A stretch of 45,078 nucleotides of DNA from Caulobacteraceae bacterium (GTDB taxonomy: Bacteria > Pseudomonadota > Alphaproteobacteria > Caulobacterales > Caulobacteraceae): positions 1-45,078 of the forward strand of contig JAFBAO010000105.1 of the NCBI GenBank assembly GCA_019247715.1. The letters are read 5' to 3'. The notes below the pieces were generated by a model that saw only the letters and a program-made list of their open reading frames with translations, searched no databases and was not told where the DNA came from. Position 1 is the first letter of the stretch; the number at the start of each line of letters is the position of its first letter. The translations under genes and the position numbers were made by a program. Below are positions 36,453 through 43,929 of this stretch, one piece after another.

Positions 36453-36539
36453 CGGGGGCTCCCTTCGCTTGGCGCGTGGTCCTGGGGACATGGAGGCTGG
36501 GGCGACCCAAGTCCACCGGCGGAGGCCAAAAGCATCCTC

Positions 36540-37298
36540 CTATCGCTGGCGTATTCGCTTGGCGTCCGGCGGACAATCCGCGCCCAGGAAGCGGCCGTCG
36601 AGGGAGCCGCCGAAGACGATGGGCAACAGGTGCCAGTGCCCGTGGCCGTGCAGGTTCACGTGCAGCTCGGTGGGCGAATAGGCGCCGCTCCCGCGGACGT
36701 CGTAGCGCTCGTCACGTTTCCAGATCACGCCCTCGAAGCGGAGCTTGTCATCCTCGATGGACTGCACAGGGTAGGCGCAGTTGTAGATGTGGTTGCAGGG
36801 GGCGGCCATGAACCGGCTGATGTTCTCCGGCGCCACGCAGTAGCGCTCGGTCTTGCGGATCACCAGCCAGCGCTCCACCACCTCCCAGTAGCCCGGGTTG
36901 ATCGGATAGGTCGGCGCCGGTGGGATCTGGACGACGGGCGGGCCCGGGGGCTGGGCGGGAGGGGCGGCGGCCTCGCCCCCCTGGGCGGACGCGGACCCAC
37001 CCCCCGGCGCCCCGGCCGGTGGTTCGGGGATGATCGTCGGGAACGCCTGCGCCTGCGCGGTCGGCGGCTCTTGGACCTGCGGCCTGTCGCGCCGGGGCCG
37101 GCGCGGCGACTTCGGCGGCGCCGGTCGCGGCCTAGGGACCATCTCGACCGGCGTCGCCACTTGCGAGAATTCCATCGGCGGCCGGTGCGGGACGAAAAGC
37201 GCCGTGGCGGCGAGGTAGAGCACCGCCAGGTGGCCGATGAGCGAGCCCGTCAGGACCAGGCCCGCCCTACGCAGCGGGCGTTGTCGCTGGATCGCCAT
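36540..37298 (-). CDS. TonB-like membrane-anchored, proline-rich protein of unknown function
   Basis: A 252-residue protein with a basic cytoplasmic start ([13 protein letters not shown]), one TM helix (about 13-36), a Pro/Arg/Ala-rich linker (about 52-135, [18 protein letters not shown]) and a C-terminal periplasmic domain with paired cysteines ([31 protein letters not shown]) and a His-rich [14 protein letters not shown]. The first half resembles TonB; the C-terminal domain is not a TonB fold and has a DUF3617-like feel, which I cannot verify. No ExbB/ExbD or TonB-dependent receptor is nearby. The His cluster could bind metal. Confidence 0.75.
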   Translation of the reverse strand: MAIQRQRPLRRAGLVLTGSLIGHLAVLYLAATALFVPHRPPMEFSQVATPVEMVPRPRPAPPKSPRRPRRDRPQVQEPPTAQAQAFPTIIPEPPAGAPGGGSASAQGGEAAAPPAQPPGPPVVQIPPAPTYPINPGYWEVVERWLVIRKTERYCVAPENISRFMAAPCNHIYNCAYPVQSIEDDKLRFEGVIWKRDERYDVRGSGAYSPTELHVNLHGHGHWHLLPIVFGGSLDGRFLGADCPPDAKRIRQR

Positions 37299-37384
37299 CC
37301 GAACCTCGGACCGCCCCGATCTCGCCGCCGCCTATGGCGCCGCCCTTCGGCCGAATCGTGGCCGGCCGCCAGAGCCTCCTTGCC

Positions 37385-37548
37385 TTGACGCCGGTTTGAG
37401 ACTATCAGCGCCCCCTCCCAACGGAGGACGGTCTTCGCGCGGAGCGTCAAGGAGCCGGGGCTCGTCCCGGCCGCCGCCGCAAAGAGCCATCGTCGCGGGC
37501 GCCTTCCGTCGCCCGTCGGCGCCGTCCCCCCAGATCGGAAGCGAGGCC
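37385..37548 (+). promoter_or_regulatory. Candidate promoter and structured leader of the rpsF operon
   Basis: TTGACG (37385-37390), followed after a short gap by GACTATCAG, resembles the alphaproteobacterial housekeeping promoter style (TTGACG with a GCTA-type -10 element at close spacing), but imperfectly. Downstream, CCTCC-CAAC-GGAGG (37414-37427) and CCGGG...CCCGG (within 37454-37473) can form hairpins. S6:S18 operons in many bacteria have autoregulatory leaders; whether this one does is untested. Confidence 0.3.
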
Positions 37549-37911
37549 ATGGCGCTCTACGAGCACGTGTTGATCCTGCGGCAGGATATTTCGCCGCAAC
37601 AGGCTGAAACCCTTAATGAAGAGCTCAAGGCCCTGATCGAGGGCCAAGGCGGCCACATCGCCAAGATCGAGTACTGGGGCCTCAGGAATCTGTCGTACCG
37701 GATCAAGAAGAACCGCAAGGGCCACTACTCCCTCCTGGCCATAGACGCGCCGGCGGCGGCGGTGAAGGAGATGGAGCGGCAGCTCTCGATCAACGAGGAC
37801 GTGCTGAGGTTCCTGACCCTGCGGGTGGAGCACCTCGACCTCGAGCTCTCGCCGGTCCTGGCCCGGCGCGATCGGGACCGCGAGCGCCGCTTCGACGACG
37901 CTGCGGCTTAA
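37549..37911 (+). CDS. rpsF: 30S ribosomal protein S6
   Basis: A 120-residue S6: [20 protein letters not shown] at the start, [30 protein letters not shown] in the middle and [15 protein letters not shown] near the end. ATG 37549 follows GGAAGCGAGG. An in-frame open region upstream (to 37237) is not coding. It pairs with S18 in the platform of the 30S subunit; rpsR follows 30 bp downstream. Confidence 0.97.
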   Translation: MALYEHVLILRQDISPQQAETLNEELKALIEGQGGHIAKIEYWGLRNLSYRIKKNRKGHYSLLAIDAPAAAVKEMERQLSINEDVLRFLTLRVEHLDLELSPVLARRDRDRERRFDDAAA

Positions 37912-37941
37912 GACCTTCGGCTCCAGAGGATTTTTGGCGAA

Positions 37942-38214
37942 ATGACCGACGTTGCCGCCCCCCAGGCCGCCGCCCCCGCCGCCGGCGGTGCGCGCCGCAC
38001 CTTCATGCGCCGGCGCAAGGTGTGCCCCTTCTCCGGCGCCAACGCGCCGAAGATCGACTACAAGGACGTCAAGCTGCTGCAGCGCTACATCTCCGAGCGC
38101 GGCAAAATCGTCCCCAGCCGCATCACCGCGGTCTCGGCCCTGAAGCAGCGCGAGCTCGCCAAGGCCATCAAGCGGGCCCGTTTCCTGGCCCTCCTGCCCT
38201 ATCTCGTGAAGTAG
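37942..38214 (+). CDS. rpsR: 30S ribosomal protein S18
   Basis: A 90-residue S18 with an Ala/Pro-rich N-terminus, [20 protein letters not shown] (28-47), [20 protein letters not shown] and the basic C-terminus [16 protein letters not shown] precedes ATG 37942. It binds S6 on the 30S platform. Confidence 0.97.
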   Translation: MTDVAAPQAAAPAAGGARRTFMRRRKVCPFSGANAPKIDYKDVKLLQRYISERGKIVPSRITAVSALKQRELAKAIKRARFLALLPYLVK

Positions 38215-38224
38215 GAGCCGGGCC

Positions 38225-38806
38225 ATGAAAGTCATCCTGCTCGAGAGGGTTGAGCGGCTGGGCGCGCTCGGCGACGTGGTCAACGTGAAGGACGGGTTCG
38301 CCCGCAACTTCCTGCTGCCGAGATCCAAGGCCCTGCGCGCCACCAGCGCCAACCTGAAGGTGTTCGAGGACCGTCGCGCCGACATCGAGGCGGACAACGC
38401 CAAGGCGAGGGACACGGCCTCGAAGTCCGGCCAGAAGCTGGACGGCTCTACCTATGTGATGATCCGCCAGGCGGGCGAGAGCGGTCACCTCTACGGCTCG
38501 GTGGCGGCCCGCGACGTCGCCGACGCGGTGAACGCGGCCGGCGGCAAGGTCGAGCGCGCGATGGTGGTGCTCGAGAAGCCGATCAAGGCGCTTGGCGTCC
38601 ATCCGGTGAAGATCCGCCTCCATCCCGAGGTCGCGATCACGGTCAACATCAATATCGCCCGCAGCCAGGACGAGGCCGACCGCCAGGCCCGGGGCGAGAA
38701 CGTGATCGCCGCGGACTTCGAGGAAGGCCGGGTCCAGGACGCCGAGGCGATGGCCGACCTCCTGGAAGGCGGCGCCGGCCAGCAGGCCCCTACCGAAACC
38801 TACTGA
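38225..38806 (+). CDS. rplI: 50S ribosomal protein L9
   Basis: A 193-residue L9. The N-terminal domain MKVILLERVERLGALGDVVN with VKDGFARNFLLPRSKALRAT is canonical; the C-terminal domain contains YGSVAARDVADAVNAAGGKV and ALGVHPVKIRLHPEVAITV. About 45 residues longer than E. coli L9 (149), the acidic tail (EEGRVQDAEAMADLLEGGAG) is a common alphaproteobacterial extension. It lies 10 bp after rpsR. Confidence 0.97.
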   Translation: MKVILLERVERLGALGDVVNVKDGFARNFLLPRSKALRATSANLKVFEDRRADIEADNAKARDTASKSGQKLDGSTYVMIRQAGESGHLYGSVAARDVADAVNAAGGKVERAMVVLEKPIKALGVHPVKIRLHPEVAITVNINIARSQDEADRQARGENVIAADFEEGRVQDAEAMADLLEGGAGQQAPTETY

Positions 38807-38866
38807 GCCGCTCGGGCGCGACCGACTCGCCCGCCCCACGCCTTGTAGCGCGCATCCGCCGCAACC

Positions 38867-38887
38867 GGCGCCCGTTTTATGGGCGCC
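38867..38887. terminator. Hairpin after rplI, possible terminator
   Basis: GGCGCCC-GTTTTAT-GGGCGCC forms a perfect 7-bp GC stem with a 7-nt loop, 61 bp after the rplI stop and 64 bp before amt. No T-run follows the stem; the Ts are in the loop. It is a reasonable boundary between the ribosomal operon and amt. Confidence 0.4.
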
Positions 38888-38950
38888 CAAACGCCGGCCC
38901 CTGGTCTATAGCCGCAGTCTCAGGGAGCTTTGCAGTAGCGGAGGGGGGCG

Positions 38951-40249
38951 TTGCGGCGCGGTTTCTTTTGGCGGCCGGTTGTGGCTGCGGCGGCCATCGT
39001 CCTTGCGCCCACGGCGTCCTGGGCGGGCGCCCCCGGCGCAGACCATGGAGACACGGCCTGGGTGCTGGCGGCCAGCGCCCTGGTGCTCTTCATGACCCTG
39101 CCGGGACTGGCGCTCTTCTACGCCGGGCTGGTGCGGGCGAAGAACGCCCTGTCGGTGATGATCCACTGCGTCTCCATCGCCTGCCTGATCTCGGTGCTCT
39201 GGCTGGGAGCCGGTTACAGCCTGGTCTTCGACGGTGCGGCGCCTCTCATCGGCGGACTCTCCAAGGCGTTCCTGATCGGGGTCGGCCGCAGCGACCTCAG
39301 CGGCGGCCTGCCGCTGGCGGCCCACTTCGTCTTCCAGCTCACCTTCGCCGTCATCACCCCCGGCCTCATCGTCGGCGCCTATGTGGAGCGGGTGCGGTTT
39401 TCCTCGGTGCTGCTGTTCAGCGGGCTTTGGCTGCTGATCGTCTACGCGCCGGTCGCCCACTGGGTGTGGGGCGGAGGCTGGCTGGCGGCCCGTGGCGTGC
39501 TGGACTTCGCAGGCGGCCTCGTCGTTCACGCCACCGCCGGAATCTCGGCCCTGGTGTTCGCGGCCATGCTCGGCCGCCGGGAGGGATTCCCCCGCGACCT
39601 GCATCCGCCGCACAATCCGGGGATGACCATGATCGGCGCGGGAATGCTCTGGGTCGGCTGGTACGGCTTCAACGGCGGCAGCGCCCTGGCGGCCAACGAA
39701 ACCGCGGCCATGGCGATCCTCGCGACCCATATCTCGGCCTCGGTCGCCGGCCTCGTCTGGGCGGTCCTGGAGCGTCTGCGCTTCGGCCGGGCGAGCATGG
39801 TGGGGATGGTCACCGGCGTGGTGGCGGGGCTGGCGACGATCACCCCGGCGTCGGGCTACGTCGGGCCCCTGGGCGCCGTCGTCATCGGCGCGGCCGGCAG
39901 CATCGTCTGCTTCGGCGCGGTCGAGCTCGTCAAACACCGACTGCGGATCGACGACTCTCTCGACGTCTTCGCCGTCCACGGCGTGGGCGGCATCCTGGGT
40001 TCGCTGCTGGTGGCTTTCCTCGCCGACCCGGCGCTCGGGGGCGCCGGCTACGCCCCCGCTGTCCGCGGCATGGCGGGCCAGGCCGCGGCCCAGCTTCTCG
40101 GCGTCGCAGCGGTGGTGGCCTGGTCGGCGGCCGCCACCGCAGTGCTGGTCCTCGTCACGCGTGCGGTCGTGGGCCTGAGGGCGCGAGACGACGAGATCGA
40201 GGAAGGCCTTGACCTGACCTATCACGGGGAGCGCGCTTACAACGCCTGA
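38951..40249 (+). CDS. amt: Ammonium transporter (Amt family)
   Basis: Inner-membrane ammonium channel. The 432-residue protein has a cleavable-type signal (about 1-25, ending TASWAGA) and some 11 TM helices. Conserved elements: LFYAGLVRAKNALSVMI, FQLTFAVITPGLIVGAYVER, GLVVHATAGISAL (pore His193), WVGWYGFNGGSALAAN and DVFAVHGVGGILGSL (second pore His). The start is TTG 38951, preceded by GGAGGGGGG at good spacing. The usual partner glnK is not adjacent. It lies between the ribosomal operon and dnaB. Confidence 0.94.
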   Translation: MRRGFFWRPVVAAAAIVLAPTASWAGAPGADHGDTAWVLAASALVLFMTLPGLALFYAGLVRAKNALSVMIHCVSIACLISVLWLGAGYSLVFDGAAPLIGGLSKAFLIGVGRSDLSGGLPLAAHFVFQLTFAVITPGLIVGAYVERVRFSSVLLFSGLWLLIVYAPVAHWVWGGGWLAARGVLDFAGGLVVHATAGISALVFAAMLGRREGFPRDLHPPHNPGMTMIGAGMLWVGWYGFNGGSALAANETAAMAILATHISASVAGLVWAVLERLRFGRASMVGMVTGVVAGLATITPASGYVGPLGAVVIGAAGSIVCFGAVELVKHRLRIDDSLDVFAVHGVGGILGSLLVAFLADPALGGAGYAPAVRGMAGQAAAQLLGVAAVVAWSAAATAVLVLVTRAVVGLRARDDEIEEGLDLTYHGERAYNA

Positions 40250-40345
40250 GCGGATTCAAGCTCGGCTGTCCACAGAAATGTTTTAGCTGTGGAGCGGCGC
40301 CTTGTCCGCCTGCGCCGCCCAGCTTGTTAGGCTAAGGCTTTCCCG

Positions 40346-41836
40346 ATGGCGCTCGCCCCCGCACTCGACCTCCATGCGTCCTCGCCCGAAACGGGTCCGA
40401 CGCACACTCCGGCCAACATCGAAGCCGAGCAGGCGCTGCTCGGGGCGCTGCTTTACGACAACGGCGCCTACGAACGGATCAGCGACGCGCTCACCCATCA
40501 GCACTTCTACGAGCCGTTCCACGGCCGTCTGTTCGCCGCCATCGAGGCGCACCTCCGGCGCGGCCAGTTGGCCGACCCGACCCTGCTGTCGGAACAGTTT
40601 CAGCGGGATCCGGCGTTCCAGGAGCTAGGCGCGCTTCGCTACCTCGCCGACCTGGTGGACCGGGCCCCGCCGGCCGCCCGGGCGGCGGACTACGCCCGGG
40701 CCATCTATGACCTGGCCCTGCGGCGAGAGCTGATCCGCATCGGCGGGGACATCGCCGCCACCGCCCAGACCAGCGATCCCGAGCTTTCGGCGCGCGATCA
40801 GATCGAATCGGCCGAGCAGCAGCTCTACACCCTCGCCGAGACCGGCCAGTCCGGGGCCGGGCTGGTCAACTTCGACACCGCCTTGACCCAGGCGGTGGAG
40901 ATGGCCGCGGAGGCCTACAACCGCGACGGCGGCCTCTCGGGCGTCTCGACCGGGATCACCGACCTCGACCAGAAGCTCGGTGGCCTGCACCCGTCGGACC
41001 TGATCATCGTCGCCGCCCGCCCCTCCATGGGCAAATCCTCCTTGTGCGCCAACATCGCCTTCAACGTGGCGCGTCGCTACGAGTGGGAGCCGCAGCCGGA
41101 CGGCACGCGCAAGACCGTCAACGGCGGCGTGGTGGCCTTCTTCGCCTTGGAAATGTCGGCGGCCCAGATGGCCACCCGCCTGCTGGCCGAGGTGAGCGGC
41201 GTCCCATCCGACAAGATCCGCAAGGGCGAGATCAGCGCCGCCGAGTTCGGCCGCATCCGCGACGCCGCCGCCGAGATCCAGGAAGCGCCGCTCTTCATCG
41301 ACGACACCGGCGGCATCTCCATCTCCAAGCTGGCGGCGCGGGCGCGCCGGCTGAAGCGAACCTCCGGGCTCGACCTGATCGTCATCGACTACGTGCAGCT
41401 GATAACCGCCGGGGCCGGCTCCCGGCCCGAGAACCGCGTGCAGGAGATCAGCCAGATCACCCAGGGCCTCAAGTCGCTGGCCAAGGAGCTCAACGTGCCG
41501 GTGATCACCGCCGCCCAGCTCTCGCGCCAGGTGGAGAACCGCGAGGACAAGCGCCCGCAGCTGGCCGACCTTCGCGAGTCGGGATCCATCGAGCAGGACG
41601 CCGACGTGGTGATGTCGATCTACCGCGAGTCCTACTACCTCAGCCGCACCGAGCCTCGGGAAGGAACCCAGGAGCACCTGGACTGGCAGGAGAAGATGGA
41701 CCAGATTCGCAACCTGGCCGAAGTCATCATCGGCAAGCAGCGGCACGGACCCATCGGCACCGTCAAGCTGCACTATGATGAGAACCTGACCAAGTTCTCC
41801 AACTTCGCCCGCGAGGGGCGCTACGAGCCGCGCTGA
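40346..41836 (+). CDS. dnaB: Replicative DNA helicase DnaB
   Basis: Hexameric 5'-3' fork helicase. The 496-residue protein has an N-terminal primase-interacting domain (NIEAEQALLGALLYDNGAYE, 24-43) and a RecA-like C-terminal ATPase: GVSTGITDLDQKLGGLHPSDL, Walker A ARPSMGKSS (224-232), FFALEMSAAQMATRLL, DLIVIDYVQLI (Walker B), AQLSRQVENREDKRPQLADL and ESGSIEQDADVV. No intein is present. The rpsF-rpsR-rplI...dnaB...radA order is frequent in alphaproteobacteria. Confidence 0.97.
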   Translation: MALAPALDLHASSPETGPTHTPANIEAEQALLGALLYDNGAYERISDALTHQHFYEPFHGRLFAAIEAHLRRGQLADPTLLSEQFQRDPAFQELGALRYLADLVDRAPPAARAADYARAIYDLALRRELIRIGGDIAATAQTSDPELSARDQIESAEQQLYTLAETGQSGAGLVNFDTALTQAVEMAAEAYNRDGGLSGVSTGITDLDQKLGGLHPSDLIIVAARPSMGKSSLCANIAFNVARRYEWEPQPDGTRKTVNGGVVAFFALEMSAAQMATRLLAEVSGVPSDKIRKGEISAAEFGRIRDAAAEIQEAPLFIDDTGGISISKLAARARRLKRTSGLDLIVIDYVQLITAGAGSRPENRVQEISQITQGLKSLAKELNVPVITAAQLSRQVENREDKRPQLADLRESGSIEQDADVVMSIYRESYYLSRTEPREGTQEHLDWQEKMDQIRNLAEVIIGKQRHGPIGTVKLHYDENLTKFSNFAREGRYEPR

Positions 41837-41842
41837 GGCCGA

Positions 41843-42466
41843 TCAGCGCGGCGCGCTGGCCGACACGCTGGCGGCGGCTGCGTCGGGGACCATCGGGGCG
41901 ATGGCGAGGTTCTCCGCTCCCCAGAGGACGAGGGCGATCAGCACGACGACGCCGAGACTGGCCAGGACGTAGCCTTGGCGCTTCTCCGCCGAGGGCGCCA
42001 TGAGCTTCGGCAGCCCGAGCCAGGCCAGGTAGAGGCCGTAGAGCAGGCCGATGAAGGCCGCCAGGAAACCGACCGCCGGGATCAGGTCGAGCGCGCCGAC
42101 CAGCCAGATGGGCGTGGCCGAATAGACCGCCAGCTTCATCGCCTGGACGCGGCTCGGGCGCGCCTGGAAGCGCGGGGCCAGGGCGTCGATGGCCAGCGCC
42201 ATCGCCAGGAGGCCGGCAAGCTGAAGGCCGTAGGTGAGCGCCGCCAGAACGATCATGGGCACGATCCACGAGCGTCCCAGCAGCATGGACCCCAGCACCA
42301 GGGCCACGGCCGGGATCGTCGCCAGCACGCAGGCGTAGCCGAGGTAGAGGCTTTCGAAGGACGCCGGCTCCGCCTCGATCGCATCCCACTCGGAGGCGGG
42401 CCTGACGAGGATGTTGCGCGCCCGCCCGAGCAGGCCGCCGCCGACGCTCGCTCCGGCCAGGCTCAT
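41843..42466 (-). CDS. Yip1-family membrane protein (short paralogue)
   Basis: A 207-residue polytopic protein. The N-terminal RARNILVRPASEWDAIEAEP (15-34) is the hallmark of bacterial Yip1-domain proteins, followed by about five TM segments and MKLAVYSATPIWLVGALDLIP in the middle. The C-terminus is a short Ala/Ser-rich tail. The role of bacterial Yip1 proteins is poorly known. It is convergent with dnaB, 6 bp apart, and follows a longer paralogue with 49 bp between them. Confidence 0.87.
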   Translation of the reverse strand: MSLAGASVGGGLLGRARNILVRPASEWDAIEAEPASFESLYLGYACVLATIPAVALVLGSMLLGRSWIVPMIVLAALTYGLQLAGLLAMALAIDALAPRFQARPSRVQAMKLAVYSATPIWLVGALDLIPAVGFLAAFIGLLYGLYLAWLGLPKLMAPSAEKRQGYVLASLGVVVLIALVLWGAENLAIAPMVPDAAAASVSASAPR

Positions 42467-42515
42467 TGCGCCCTCCCGCGGCGGATCAAGACAGGCGCCC
42501 GAAGCGCCGTCCGCG

Positions 42516-43718
42516 CTAGCCGTTGGCCAGGGCCTGCAGCCGGTCGGGGCCCACCGCCGCCACCGCCGACTTCAGATCGTCGATGCTGACTCCGGAGCCC
42601 TCGGCCTCGAGGTTGAAGCGGTTGGCGATGAGGACGCTGTAGGAGCCGCTCTTCGCCTGATTGTCGTACCGCTCCATGGTCCAGCGGCCGTTCACGTTGC
42701 CCGCCTTCTCGTAGCCGGTGGCGGTCTCCTTGTTCTCCTGCACGTTCATGGCCCCGGCCATCGCCGCGAAGCCGCCCGCGGCGGCCAGGTCGGTGATCAT
42801 CAGGGTGATGTGGGCGTCGTTCTTGTCGTAGGTCGCCTTGGCGTTGGAGCCGCCGAAGCCGGCGGCGCTGGCGCTGGTGGCCTCGACGTCGGTGCGCGGC
42901 GCGCCGGCGATGTTGTCCGGAAGCAGCATCTTGAGCTTGTCAGGGTCGATGGCCACGACCTTGCCGGTCTGGGCGTTCGACTGGGCCTGCTCGGCCGCGG
43001 CTTGGATCTGGCGCGAAGCGGCCGCGAGGTTGCCGAGCGCGGCGGCGTGGTTGGCGTTGGAGCTGAAGGCAGCCGCGCCGGTGGCGGCAGCGCCGAAGAC
43101 CGCCATGGCCCCGACGATCACCATGATCCAGCCGACCACGGCGTAGACCACGATCTCGAGCAGGATCACCACCACCGCGTAGCCGACCGCCTTCTCGGCC
43201 GGCGGCTTCATGAGCTTGGCCACGCCCAGGTAGAGCAGGTAGCAGGTGTATCCGAGGGCGGCCAAGCCCAGCAGCCAGCCCAGCACCGGGATCCAGCTGA
43301 CGATCCCCACCACCCACATGGCGGTGCCGGAGTAGACGGAGACCTTCAGCGCCTGAACGGCGTCCGGCTGGGCGTCGAAGGTGGGCGCGAGGGCGTTGAT
43401 GATCAGCGAGACCACGAACACCATGCCCAGCGTCAGGGCGTATCCGACCACGCCCAGGACCACGCCGCCGATGAGGCCGGCCATCATCCCGAACCCGCCG
43501 CCCAGGAAGCCGCCCAGCAGGCTGTGGAGGATGACCCGGCTGATCAGGGTGCCGATCAGCGGGATCAGCGCCAGGATGCAGGCGTAGCCCGTGAACAGGC
43601 TGGCCGTGGTCGCAGGTTCGCCTGCGATGACGTCCCACTCGCTCCCCGGCCGCGTCAGTATGTTGGTTACCCGCGCCACAAGCCCGGCGGGCTTGGCGCC
43701 TCCCTCGACGACGCTCAT
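42516..43718 (-). CDS. Yip1-family membrane protein with long C-terminal domain
   Basis: A 400-residue paralogue of the neighbouring gene. RVTNILTRPGSEWDVIAGEP (16-35) and LKVSVYSGTAMWVVGIVSWIP match the same positions in the short copy. After the last TM helix (about 200-225) it carries a further 170-residue domain beginning with an Ala/Gln helix (ASRQIQAAAEQAQSNAQTG) and containing DPDKLKMLLPDNIAGAPRTD, AHITLMITDLAAAGGF, GRWTMERYDNQ and YSVLIANRFNLEAEG, which I do not recognise. I start at ATG 43718 (MSVVEGG). It is divergent from radA across 211 bp. Confidence 0.87.
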   Translation of the reverse strand: MSVVEGGAKPAGLVARVTNILTRPGSEWDVIAGEPATTASLFTGYACILALIPLIGTLISRVILHSLLGGFLGGGFGMMAGLIGGVVLGVVGYALTLGMVFVVSLIINALAPTFDAQPDAVQALKVSVYSGTAMWVVGIVSWIPVLGWLLGLAALGYTCYLLYLGVAKLMKPPAEKAVGYAVVVILLEIVVYAVVGWIMVIVGAMAVFGAAATGAAAFSSNANHAAALGNLAAASRQIQAAAEQAQSNAQTGKVVAIDPDKLKMLLPDNIAGAPRTDVEATSASAAGFGGSNAKATYDKNDAHITLMITDLAAAGGFAAMAGAMNVQENKETATGYEKAGNVNGRWTMERYDNQAKSGSYSVLIANRFNLEAEGSGVSIDDLKSAVAAVGPDRLQALANG

Positions 43719-43929
43719 TCGATTCCCTCGCTCTCGATGCGCGACTCCCTTGGAGGCTAGCCGAAACCGCTGCGGCTGACGAGAGCCGCATTTCCGACCC
43801 GAAATCCGCTTGGCGGGCGCAAGGTCGAACCGCGCCGGACGCCCGGCGGCGCGGTCGCGGCCGCCCGCGTTGGGCCCGGGGCCGCGGGCCGCTATATGAA
43901 GGGCCTCGTTCAAGAGAATCAGAGGCTTC

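Noticed and set aside
35664..37388. A 574-codon open frame antisense to the aldo/keto reductase and TonB-like genes
   Set aside because: Compositional mirror with no motif; both minus-strand genes have clear domain or architectural evidence.
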